Below are positions 30,939-37,798 of a stretch of 38,283 bases of DNA, in pieces. Origin of the DNA: a virus; the IMG/VR virus record IMGVR_UViG_3300032736_000345, positions 1 through 38,283 of that record; one strand, given 5' to 3'. The notes under the pieces are model-generated. The model saw only the letters and a list, made by a program, of their open reading frames with translations, was not told the DNA's origin and ran no database searches. The stretch's first letter is position 1, and each line of letters opens with the position of its first letter. The position numbers were made by a program, and so were the translations under genes.

Positions 30939-31824
30939 GAGTATTTCTAGCTACTGTCAAGTCACCAAAGTCTGTAGCGTTTCCAACAGAAGCGATTGTG
31001 ACGTAATCCATAACATTACTCGAGCCATGTCCACCACCAAATACACCTCTAGTTGAGTTACCTAATCCACTATTATAATTTCTAATTGTAGTTAAATCTC
31101 CAAAGTCTGTAGCATTTCCTGCACTTGCTATTGTGATATAATCTATAGTATTTTCATAAATACCTGATGTTCCTCCTGCGAATAAACCTCTCGTATCATT
31201 TGATGCTGAGCCTAATGCTCTCCTACCTACTGTCAAATCTCCAAAGTCTGTAGCGTTGCCTGCGGTTGATATTGTAACAAAGTCTATAACTGTATTGAAG
31301 TTAGTTCCTCCTCCAAATGCTGCTCTAGACCCATTATCTACCCCTGCAGGTCCCCATCTAGCTACTGTCAAATCTCCAAAGTCTGTAGCGTTTCCAGTTG
31401 TGGCTATTGTGACGTAATCTATAACATTACTATCTGAACCACCATATCCACCACCAAATACACCTCTAGTAGTACTACTTGCTCCTGCAACATAAGATCT
31501 GCCTACTGTCAAATCTCCAAAGTCTGTAGCGTTTCCAGTTGTGGCTATTGTGACGTAATCTATAACATTACTATCTGAACCACTATTTCCACCCCCCAAT
31601 ACTCCTCGTGTGTCATTACTTATCGCACCTGTCCCTCTCCTACCTACTGTCAAATCTCCAAAGTCTGTAGCGTTGCCTGCGGTTGATATTGTAATATAAT
31701 CAATAACGTTAGATGGTCCAGATCCTCCTGCCCATACTCCTCTAAATTCTGCTGCTGCTGCTGCAAATCCAGAAGCAATAACTCCTAAATGAGGTTGGTT
31801 ATATTCTTTAGGTAATTTAATCAT
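30910..31824 (-). CDS. Six-repeat propeller-like tail fibre protein
   Basis: 304 residues, of which about 280 are six tandem units of 44-48 residues. Each has DY(V/I)TI-GNATDFGDLTV-R followed by a variable loop and RGVFGGG-like Gly-rich end, the look of a kelch-type blade. Six units could close a six-bladed beta-propeller for receptor binding. The variable parts between the constant cores are the expected binding faces. At the DNA level the core is strongly repeated as well. Confidence 0.7.
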   Translation of the reverse strand: MIKLPKEYNQPHLGVIASGFAAAAAEFRGVWAGGSGPSNVIDYITISTAGNATDFGDLTVGRRGTGAISNDTRGVLGGGNSGSDSNVIDYVTIATTGNATDFGDLTVGRSYVAGASSTTRGVFGGGYGGSDSNVIDYVTIATTGNATDFGDLTVARWGPAGVDNGSRAAFGGGTNFNTVIDFVTISTAGNATDFGDLTVGRRALGSASNDTRGLFAGGTSGIYENTIDYITIASAGNATDFGDLTTIRNYNSGLGNSTRGVFGGGHGSSNVMDYVTIASVGNATDFGDLTVARNTLGGLSDYSP

Positions 31825-32930
31825 GCTATATCACCGACAACTCTCCATGTATCGGTTGCTGTTTGAATTGCTGTTGCAGATGAATGTTGTACTCTTAATA
31901 CTGGTGCTGATGCTGTTGCTCCTGTACTTGTTATTGTAACTCCTGCTCCTTGAGCAAAGTTTGTAAGTCCTGCACCGATTGATATAACTGTAAGGCTTGC
32001 ACCTATTGGATATGCTACTGATGAGTTTGGTGGAATTGTCATGGCTACTGTGGCAGCATTACTAGAGGTTACGATTTTACCTGCATCTGCCAGTACGAAA
32101 GTATATGTTGTTCCTGTCTGAGCGTTAATAGCGTATGTTATTCCCTCAAATGGAAGAGTGCAGTTTGTTAAAGTACCACTTGTTGGCGTACCTAATACTG
32201 GGGTAGTCAAAGTAGGTGAGGTTAAGGTCTTGTTTGTCAGTGTGTCAGTAGTTGCCAGTCCTACGAGTGTGTCTGTAGCGTCAGGCAGTGTGAGTGTTCT
32301 GTTGTCTGTGTGAGATGAAACGATAGTCATACCTTTTGCAGTTGTCGCTCCTCCGAGAGATGTTACGAAAGTTTTGGTTACGTCAGCATTGTCTTGAATT
32401 GTAAAGGCGTTATCTAATACTGTAATGGTTGGAGTAGTGATTGTTTTGTTGGTCAGTGTCTGGGTACCTGAGTTTGTTGTAAACTCCTCTACGGTTCCTG
32501 CAGAGTTCTTGGTGGTATACTTGTATGATGTACTGTCAAAGTAATTTCTATGTTCTGAGGCTGCTGGACTTGACGGGGCTGCAGACTCTACATGATCAAG
32601 CCAGTTGCCTATCTTTTTGGAGGATATTGTCTGGATAAATGTCTGGAATACTAGCGTGTCGTTTGCCAGCAATAGAGGCAGCGTAATTGTTCTGTCTGCT
32701 GCCAGTGCTGCAGAGGAGTCAATTAGGAACCCGTAGGTTCCTGCAGTGTTTAGGAAATAACATTTAGAGGTTCTGAAAAACCATGGGGAATTTATATCTA
32801 CATTGTCTACGTTTAGATCCCCGTTGAACAGTTGGTTATTCTTGTTTAGTCCGTCTGGAGCACCAAATTTTGTAGCGTCACCTGATGTTAGGTCTGTCGC
32901 CTCTTTCCACGCTGTACTTGGGCTAGTCAT
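31821..32930 (-). CDS. Tail fibre protein
   Basis: 369 residues. Repeats of TLTNKT-type (TLTNKTLTSPTL, TLTNKTITTPTI) are a common tail-fibre shaft motif. The N-terminus (TAWKEATDLTSGDATKFG) probably attaches to the tail, and the C-terminus (ATDTWRVVGDIA) is the tip. Followed by a second fibre-type gene. Confidence 0.65.
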   Translation of the reverse strand: MTSPSTAWKEATDLTSGDATKFGAPDGLNKNNQLFNGDLNVDNVDINSPWFFRTSKCYFLNTAGTYGFLIDSSAALAADRTITLPLLLANDTLVFQTFIQTISSKKIGNWLDHVESAAPSSPAASEHRNYFDSTSYKYTTKNSAGTVEEFTTNSGTQTLTNKTITTPTITVLDNAFTIQDNADVTKTFVTSLGGATTAKGMTIVSSHTDNRTLTLPDATDTLVGLATTDTLTNKTLTSPTLTTPVLGTPTSGTLTNCTLPFEGITYAINAQTGTTYTFVLADAGKIVTSSNAATVAMTIPPNSSVAYPIGASLTVISIGAGLTNFAQGAGVTITSTGATASAPVLRVQHSSATAIQTATDTWRVVGDIA

Positions 32931-32942
32931 ACTATGTTACAC

Positions 32943-33509
32943 CTAATCGTCTAAGGTCAATGTCCAAGTTACAGTCAGGGTATCTGACGAAATTAAAGTG
33001 GTAGCGGTAAATGTATTCTCGTGGTACATGGTTCCTGCACTGGCAGCGTCAAAGAGTGCTGCTTTCTGGACTGCCGTATGTGTTGCTGAGGCTGTAAATG
33101 TTGATGATATTGTAGTAGAGTTAGTAGATCCAGTGTGGGTCTTGGTTGCTGCGTCTACTCTTGCCAGACCGCCTGTAGTGATTTCTCCAGTGAGTGTGGT
33201 ATCTCCGTCTGCTGGTGCTGCAGTGTTTACGGTTACTGCGATAAATCCTGCCCCTCTTGCTCCTGCTGCAGTGTTAGTGTAAATTTGTGCATGGGCTTTG
33301 TCTCTGCCTGCGTCTGTAAGCAGATTTCTTTTTTTCCATGCCAAAATCTGTTCATCTTTCCTGCCAATGTTTTTGATAACTGTAAGTTCTCCTATAGAGA
33401 TTGAGTGTTCTTTCATGCCCAATGCTATAGGTAATTCGTGATTAATCCACCAAGATAGGTTGCTGACTGCTCGCCCTAAAAACAAATCTATCTCGTGAAG
33501 AAATCCCAT
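32943..33509 (-). CDS. Tail-associated protein
   Basis: 188 residues. Helical N-terminus (LHEIDLFLGRAVSNLSWW), then Ala/Thr-rich beta segments (GAGFIAVTVNTAAPADG, TLTGEITTGGLARVDAA) like the beta-rich phage tail-accessory proteins that often sit beside fibres. Good late promoter 25 nt upstream. Function not recognised. Confidence 0.5.
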   Translation of the reverse strand: MGFLHEIDLFLGRAVSNLSWWINHELPIALGMKEHSISIGELTVIKNIGRKDEQILAWKKRNLLTDAGRDKAHAQIYTNTAAGARGAGFIAVTVNTAAPADGDTTLTGEITTGGLARVDAATKTHTGSTNSTTISSTFTASATHTAVQKAALFDAASAGTMYHENTFTATTLISSDTLTVTWTLTLDD

Positions 33510-33531
33510 GAGTAGTCTAATCGTATTGCTT

Positions 33532-33543
33532 TAAAAGAGTTAA
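33532..33543 (-). promoter_or_regulatory. Late promoter TTAACTCTTTTA
   Basis: Exact copy of the 12-mer found before 26639 and 36374; the box TTTTAAAG is centred 25 nt before the ATG at 33509. Confidence 0.7.
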
Positions 33544-33552
33544 TCCCATATC

Positions 33553-34287
33553 CTATCTGTCGCTGGCTTTTTTGAGCCAGTCCAGCCATCTGCTGAGGAT
33601 TGCAGTAGTGTACCCTCGCTCCCCATACTTTGCCTGCATTCTAAAAATATCCCTTATGCTGGGATATTCTGTCATTAGATCCTCTCTATACGCCATCATA
33701 TTATCTGGCTCTGTGTCGTGGGGCAGTCCCATTCCGTGTCCCAGTTCATGTCCGTACAGTTTGTCAAAATCCATGGTCTGATATTTTTGATCAGGAAATT
33801 GCACTGGAATGCCGTGTTTTTCAAACTCTGATCCAAATACTCCGTCTCCGTGAGATGTGTAATAGAATGACTTGTTTACCACGCACAGACCTCTGAATGG
33901 GCTGTTTGTGTCCTGTATAGGGAAATAATGATACATGATAGTATTTGATTTTAGTTGATTGTCAGGGTCAGTCTCTACCGTTCTAAACTCTATTCTAAAG
34001 TCTATTATCCCCTGATAGTCATGATTTACCAGTCTGAACTGTCGCATTTTGGTATACATAACCCAGCGTCTCTGTGCCATGGCTGCTGACTTTTCTACCT
34101 GTTTTTCTGTAAATTCTCCGTCCTCGTTGAGCACTGCATAGGTGAAATATTTCCCGTTGGCAGGAACCATAGTGCCGTAATTCCTGTCGTTCTCTATGAC
34201 CTGTTTTAGTGTCAGTCCGTTGTTTTCTACAGACTCAAATTTCATGCCGTTTGCAGTTGATGAAATTCTGCAGAATGGGGGGGTCAA
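33553..34287 (-). CDS. Metzincin-type zinc metalloprotease
   Basis: 244 residues from the TTG at 34287. HELGHGMGLPHD (His180, Glu181, His184, His190) is the full metzincin zinc motif and DNMMAY 7-12 residues later is the Met-turn. Without a peptidoglycan wall, an archaeal host presents an S-layer, and a protease could serve as lysin or entry enzyme. It lies next to a holin-like gene. The usual start gives no signal peptide, but the frame is open upstream and codes for a hydrophobic run (ITYILYFLFLLILTPPFC) with no ATG, GTG or TTG before it, so the true start is uncertain and may be non-standard. Confidence 0.8.
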   Translation of the reverse strand: MTPPFCRISSTANGMKFESVENNGLTLKQVIENDRNYGTMVPANGKYFTYAVLNEDGEFTEKQVEKSAAMAQRRWVMYTKMRQFRLVNHDYQGIIDFRIEFRTVETDPDNQLKSNTIMYHYFPIQDTNSPFRGLCVVNKSFYYTSHGDGVFGSEFEKHGIPVQFPDQKYQTMDFDKLYGHELGHGMGLPHDTEPDNMMAYREDLMTEYPSIRDIFRMQAKYGERGYTTAILSRWLDWLKKASDR

Positions 34288-34324
34288 TATTAATAAAAAA
34301 AGAAAGTATAGAATATAGGTTATT

Positions 34325-34597
34325 CTATTTACCTTTTAGTCTGCCAGCAATACTAATGCCTGTGTGGGCGATGAAATTAAGACCTAACACTTCGAGGAAA
34401 ACCTTGATAATGTTTGACTCATCAACTCCGCCCTCAATGGCGTTTACTGCTGCCAGTCCAGTTACAAAAGTAAGTCCAAGAGTATAGGCTAATTTTTTAT
34501 TATCCCATGCTTTTGAACTTGCCAATTTTGCCATTACACAAGTAAAGGTACCCACTGTTAGTGCGATTCCGACCTGTATGGCTATTTGTTCGAACAT
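34325..34597 (-). CDS. Holin-like small membrane protein
   Basis: 90 residues with two to three hydrophobic segments (IAIQVGIALTVGTFTCVMA, LAYTLGLTFVTGLAAVNAI, FLEVLGLNFIAHTGISIAG) and a basic end (GRLKGK), a holin profile. Immediately upstream of the metalloprotease. Its own promoter (TTTTATATTG) lies about 30 nt upstream. Holin function is inferred. Confidence 0.55.
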   Translation of the reverse strand: MFEQIAIQVGIALTVGTFTCVMAKLASSKAWDNKKLAYTLGLTFVTGLAAVNAIEGGVDESNIIKVFLEVLGLNFIAHTGISIAGRLKGK

Positions 34598-34660
34598 GAC
34601 ATTTTATTAAAAATACAATATAAAAATGTCAAAGTAAATTATGTGCCTGATGTCAGAGGG

Positions 34661-35167
34661 TCATGCTAAATTTGCGTAGCGTTGTTTGTCATATTTTCTT
34701 CTACAAATTAAACATATTCTCACAATATTATTTTTTAAATATGTATTCTCAGTAGTAAATTCATGCCCATTATTACAGTGGGTTTTTCTGGCGTTTACTG
34801 CAGATGGGGATTTTCCTGACAAAACATTTTCTTTATGTGTTACCTGTCTTAAATGGACAGGATTACCGCATTTTCTATTCCTGCATTTGTGGTCTAATTC
34901 TAAATCAGGGCAGATTTGACCGTTATAATACTCGTAGATGAAACGGTGAACTAAAACTTTTTTATGATTAGGTGAAAATTGACCATATCCTGAATTGTTT
35001 AATCCTGCAGTCCACTCCCAGCAGCCAGAGTCAGTAACAGTTATCTTTGACAAAAATCTTTCAAGTGCTGAGTTCAACACTCCTAGTCTGACACTGATGT
35101 ATTTCAGTGTTAGGCTAGTTATGTTAGGAGGTTTTCCATTCTTAGAATGATACTGGAATGTAATCAT
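34661..35167 (-). CDS. HNH endonuclease (paralogue of 35644-36087)
   Basis: 168 residues. CWEWTAGLNNSGYG, VHRFIYEYYNG and LDHKCRNRKCGNPVHL give the same phage HNH plan as 1794-2228. Residues about 17-29 are encoded by a 39-base hairpin repeat that also precedes the paralogue. C-terminal zinc-ribbon-like cluster (THCNNGHEF, ICLICRR). Homing-endonuclease behaviour is plausible. Confidence 0.85.
   Translation of the reverse strand: MITFQYHSKNGKPPNITSLTLKYISVRLGVLNSALERFLSKITVTDSGCWEWTAGLNNSGYGQFSPNHKKVLVHRFIYEYYNGQICPDLELDHKCRNRKCGNPVHLRQVTHKENVLSGKSPSAVNARKTHCNNGHEFTTENTYLKNNIVRICLICRRKYDKQRYANLA
35085..35130. repeat. Hairpin repeat, copy 1 (39 bases)
   Basis: A 39-base sequence here and at about 36091-36131 is identical. 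Its centre is a stem ACACTGA/TCAGTGT with a 6-nt loop, bracketed by CTAG on both sides. In this copy it is within the HNH coding sequence. Boundaries are approximate to a few bases. Confidence 0.7.
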
Positions 35168-35238
35168 TGAAGTAGGTTAGTCGTAAAACATTTCCTCTCT
35201 AACGAACACTGATAGTAGGATTTGATAAAACTGTTAGT

Positions 35239-35346
35239 CTAAAGATCAAACAGATTTGCTATTTTGTATAGTACACATTTGGATTTCTCTCCAGTGGAAT
35301 AGTCTGCCTCTGGGAGGTTTTTTTCTAAAAAGTCTTTTATTGACAC
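35239..35346 (-). CDS. 35-aa micro-ORF (GTG start)
   Basis: Begins (GTG) SIKDFLEKNLPEADYSTGE. Starts one base after the upstream membrane-protein stop. No motif; supported by tight packing only. Confidence 0.35.
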   Translation of the reverse strand: MSIKDFLEKNLPEADYSTGEKSKCVLYKIANLFDL

Positions 35347-35347
35347 A

Positions 35348-35560
35348 TCATACCCTCTTGTTTGACGCCTCTAGAAATGTTTTTGATAACTGGGGGAATA
35401 CCATTACCATTCCCGTAAGTGCTGGAAATACTCCAAGATTGTAAACTGTAATCAGTGACGGGTCTATGGCAGAAATTATCCCCATTGTAGTGACAAACCC
35501 TGCCCCATACCCATAGAAAAACTTTGAGAGTATCAAATAACCGTGAGATTTCCAATTCAT
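35348..35560 (-). CDS. 70-aa membrane protein
   Basis: Hydrophobic: GYLILSKFFYGYGAGFVTTM and YNLGVFPALTGMVMVF give two membrane segments; short basic tail (EASNKRV). Candidate second holin or antiholin given its closeness to the holin-like gene. The 161-aa frame on the same strand is rejected because its protein is not plausible. Confidence 0.55.
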   Translation of the reverse strand: MNWKSHGYLILSKFFYGYGAGFVTTMGIISAIDPSLITVYNLGVFPALTGMVMVFPQLSKTFLEASNKRV

Positions 35561-35618
35561 TTTTTAATAACACATAGCCCATAATAATATCATCATAATG
35601 TACCAAGGCTGGGAATAA

Positions 35619-35635
35619 GATAAAAGTGTCTAGTT
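35619..35635 (-). promoter_or_regulatory. Late promoter (17-mer repeated at 9320)
   Basis: Exact second copy of AACTAGACACTTTTATC. Stands after the HNH stop and about 62 nt before the membrane-protein ATG, so this transcript has a leader of roughly 35 nt. Confidence 0.6.
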
Positions 35636-35643
35636 GAAAAAGA

Positions 35644-36087
35644 TTATTTGTTATTATAATATAATATTTTTTGACGTGTTTTATGACATAATTTACATGA
35701 TCTACTATTATCTTTCCTAATTGCAGTATTTTCAGGAGTAAATTCATGACCATTTTTACAGTGAGTTTTTTTGTTTTGATAGTGATTATTACCTTTAGAA
35801 TGTTTGCCGTGTCTCCCTGCATTACCTCTCTGAATGTTTATTCTATTCGTTACCTGTTCTAGATGTATAGGATTACTGCATTTTTTATTTCTACAGAGAT
35901 GATCTATTACCAAGTCAGGACAGATTTGACCGTGATAGTATTCATAGATGAACCTGTGGACTCTAATTTGTTTATAATCAATAATAATTATTCCATATCC
36001 ATAAGTAGATAATGATCCTTGCCATTCCCAGCAGTCAGAGTCAGTAACGCTTATCTTTTGTAAGATTCTTTCAATTACAGGTATCAC
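35644..36087 (-). CDS. HNH endonuclease (GTG start)
   Basis: 147 residues. CWEWQGSLSTYGYG, RVHRFIYEYYHG and IDHLCRNKKCSNPIHL form the HNH core; THCKNGHEF and CKLCHKTR complete a C-terminal zinc site. Paralogue of 34661-35167. The GTG sits right after the 39-base hairpin repeat; the frame is open upstream through the repeat, which encodes the same residues as in the paralogue, but no start codon is found there. Confidence 0.85.
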   Translation of the reverse strand: MIPVIERILQKISVTDSDCWEWQGSLSTYGYGIIIIDYKQIRVHRFIYEYYHGQICPDLVIDHLCRNKKCSNPIHLEQVTNRINIQRGNAGRHGKHSKGNNHYQNKKTHCKNGHEFTPENTAIRKDNSRSCKLCHKTRQKILYYNNK

Positions 36088-36090
36088 AAC

Positions 36091-36131
36091 CTCTAGTCTG
36101 ACACTGATGTATTTCAGTGTTAGGCTAGTTA
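36091..36131. repeat. Hairpin repeat, copy 2 (39 bases)
   Basis: Identical to copy 1 over 39 bases; stem ACACTGA/TCAGTGT. Lies between the small zinc protein and the GTG start of the HNH gene. Confidence 0.7.
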
Positions 36132-36152
36132 AAAATAAAAAAATTAGTCTCT

Positions 36153-36374
36153 CTATTTTTTAGGAGCAGACATTGTCATTCCCTGTATAGGACGTTTAGG
36201 ATCAATATCGCCATCTAACACTATTGCTGGTATGCCATTTTTATAGAATACACAATTTTCATCTTTACCGTCACATTTCTTGGAATTTGCTGCGTGATCT
36301 ATTTTAGATAGACCCTCTACCATGTTATCTGCCTCTGCTGTAATAAAGCATTTTACGCACTGAATAGTTCCCAT
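36153..36374 (-). CDS. 73-aa small zinc-binding protein
   Basis: Begins MGTIQCVKCFITAEADNM, with CVKC, a His and two later Cys residues, then a mostly beta segment. T7 follows the stop. No family recognised. Leaderless start 24 nt from a late promoter. Confidence 0.5.
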   Translation of the reverse strand: MGTIQCVKCFITAEADNMVEGLSKIDHAANSKKCDGKDENCVFYKNGIPAIVLDGDIDPKRPIQGMTMSAPKK

Positions 36375-36396
36375 GAAATACCTTACAGTCTTGATT

Positions 36397-36408
36397 TAAA
36401 AGAGTTAA
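36397..36408 (-). promoter_or_regulatory. Late promoter TTAACTCTTTTA
   Basis: Third copy of the 12-mer; box TTTAAA is centred 24 nt before the ATG at 36374. It ends the structured-RNA region. Confidence 0.7.
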
Positions 36409-36553
36409 TGAGAGAATGCCCTTAATTCAGGATCTTTCCTCTCGAATTGATGGCAGCCCTATCCCCAAGGGCTCGATTCCATCGGTGACTCACAGCACTT
36501 GTTTTTAACGAGGATTAGATCCCTCTCGCTGGTTTTGTAGGAATACTATAGAG
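36402..36553 (-). ncRNA. Predicted structured noncoding RNA downstream of capsid gene
   Basis: About 150 nt between its TATA box and the next promoter, with no credible ORF. Minus-strand hairpins: CGAG...CTCG (36509-36528); GATGG/CCATC with inner AGCCC/GGGCT (36449-36483); AATTC/GAATT with inner AGGA-AAGA-TCCT (36424-36448), directly next to the previous one. TCGAGCCCTTGG matches the 9952-10248 RNA at 11 of 12 bases. Start from TATA plus 25 nt; end inferred. Family not recognised. Confidence 0.5.
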
Positions 36554-36573
36554 TAGAGGTTCCCCCTCTTAAA

Positions 36574-36584
36574 CATTTAAAAAA
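36574..36584 (-). promoter_or_regulatory. TATA promoter of the second structured RNA
   Basis: TTTTTTAAATG on the minus strand right after the capsid terminator. It predicts a start near 36553, where no protein begins, supporting a noncoding transcript. Confidence 0.5.
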
Positions 36585-36586
36585 GT

Positions 36587-36606
36587 AAAAAAAAGGGTTT
36601 GTACCC
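36587..36606 (-). terminator. Terminator after major capsid gene
   Basis: Minus strand: GGG-TACAAA-CCC followed by T8, then ACT7, just past the capsid stop codon. A hairpin with a long T-tract is the clearest terminator of the window. Confidence 0.75.
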
Positions 36607-36618
36607 TAATGAAGTAAC

Positions 36619-37797
36619 CTAAAAGGACGTTATTTTGTAAGCACCGTTCTCGTCGGCTTCTTGGACGTCAAATCTCATTACAAGGTCTGAGTCATAGAGA
36701 CCGCCAACAGTCATATCATAGTTCTCAATGGTCAAGTCCTCTCTCAATCCGACGACCTGTGCTACGTCACGTTTAGTGATCATAACTGTGCCGCTTGCGA
36801 TTTGAGGAGTTTCAAAGACGTTTTTGAGACCCAAGGCTGCTGCGAGTCCAGAGTTGTTTACTACATCACTATTGTTATCATCTCTCAAGACTCTCTTATC
36901 TAAGAATAGATAAGATCCGCTTGCACCTGTAGAGGTTGCTATCGTTTGATAGGCGTCTGCTGGGTTGATGAACATAGTGTCTGCACTATTTCTCTGGGAT
37001 CCACGGAATTTGCTTCTAATGACGTTTGCCAATGCTTCAAATTCTGCGTGGATTGGTGTTGCAAAGTCCAAGTTTGCAAGAGTATCGGTATTAGTTGTAG
37101 TGTCAGCGACCATTTGATCGATGAGTCTCTTTCCTGCTAAGTAGTAGAAAAGATTTCCAGCGTTCTTTAATGGTTGCTCGACTGCTAAGAAGTTGTTATC
37201 CTTAACGTCGTTTCTTTCAACTCTAATGGTACCTCTAAAGGAATTAGTTGTATTGCTACAGTCTAATGCAATAGATTCCATTTTGCCACCGATTTGAGGT
37301 GGTTTACCGCCTGATTCTTTGAATATGTTGATAGTGTCAGTGCTTCCGCCTCCTACTTGGTTTGTGTATCTAGTTTTTGGTACGTTTACTTTAGGTGCGT
37401 CCATTTCAATTAGTCTGGAGTATTGTTTCCAGTCTGAATATGGCTCTGCTCCCTCGATGATCTCATCTGCGATTTTCAAGATTGATAATGTACTAGGTAC
37501 ACTAACAGTTTCTCGGACAGCGTTACCGCCTTTTGCAGCATAATCACCTATGGAAACTCCATAAGCCTCGTGCCAAATTCTAGGCAAGTTAGGATTCAGA
37601 CGCATGGATTCCATGCTGCCTGCTGACTTGTCAAAGAATACTCCTAAAGGTGTCTCTCTAATTGGTTTCCAGAAATCCCAAGTTTTACCCTGAGTTTGGT
37701 AACCGTCGGCTGCGTGATTCAATGCTTCTCTAATGCCCATAAAGTCGTTAGACTCTAAGAGTATACTACGAGAGATTGTTTCTCCACTTTTAGCCAT
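36619..37797 (-). CDS. Major capsid protein (HK97 fold)
   Basis: 392 residues, right for an HK97 coat protein including a processed N-terminus. A helical N-terminal stretch (NDFMGIREALNHAADG) would be the delta domain or extended arm; the middle includes the P-domain-like region; the ending (VFETPQIASGTVMITKRDVAQVVG, written in parts: VFETPQIASG, MITKRDVAQVVG) is typical of HK97 coat proteins. Upstream is the decoration protein; a MuF-protease fusion nearby could process it. High expression is suggested by the own promoter and strong terminator. Confidence 0.85.
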   Translation of the reverse strand: MAKSGETISRSILLESNDFMGIREALNHAADGYQTQGKTWDFWKPIRETPLGVFFDKSAGSMESMRLNPNLPRIWHEAYGVSIGDYAAKGGNAVRETVSVPSTLSILKIADEIIEGAEPYSDWKQYSRLIEMDAPKVNVPKTRYTNQVGGGSTDTINIFKESGGKPPQIGGKMESIALDCSNTTNSFRGTIRVERNDVKDNNFLAVEQPLKNAGNLFYYLAGKRLIDQMVADTTTNTDTLANLDFATPIHAEFEALANVIRSKFRGSQRNSADTMFINPADAYQTIATSTGASGSYLFLDKRVLRDDNNSDVVNNSGLAAALGLKNVFETPQIASGTVMITKRDVAQVVGLREDLTIENYDMTVGGLYDSDLVMRFDVQEADENGAYKITSF

Positions 37798-37798
37798 T

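Noticed and set aside
30910-31824. CRISPR-like array
   Set aside because: The regular repeats are coding repeats of the propeller-like fibre, not 25-37 nt repeats with unique spacers.
35337-35822. 161-aa frame on the minus strand
   Set aside because: It overlaps the end of the HNH gene and the membrane protein; its composition is not protein-like.
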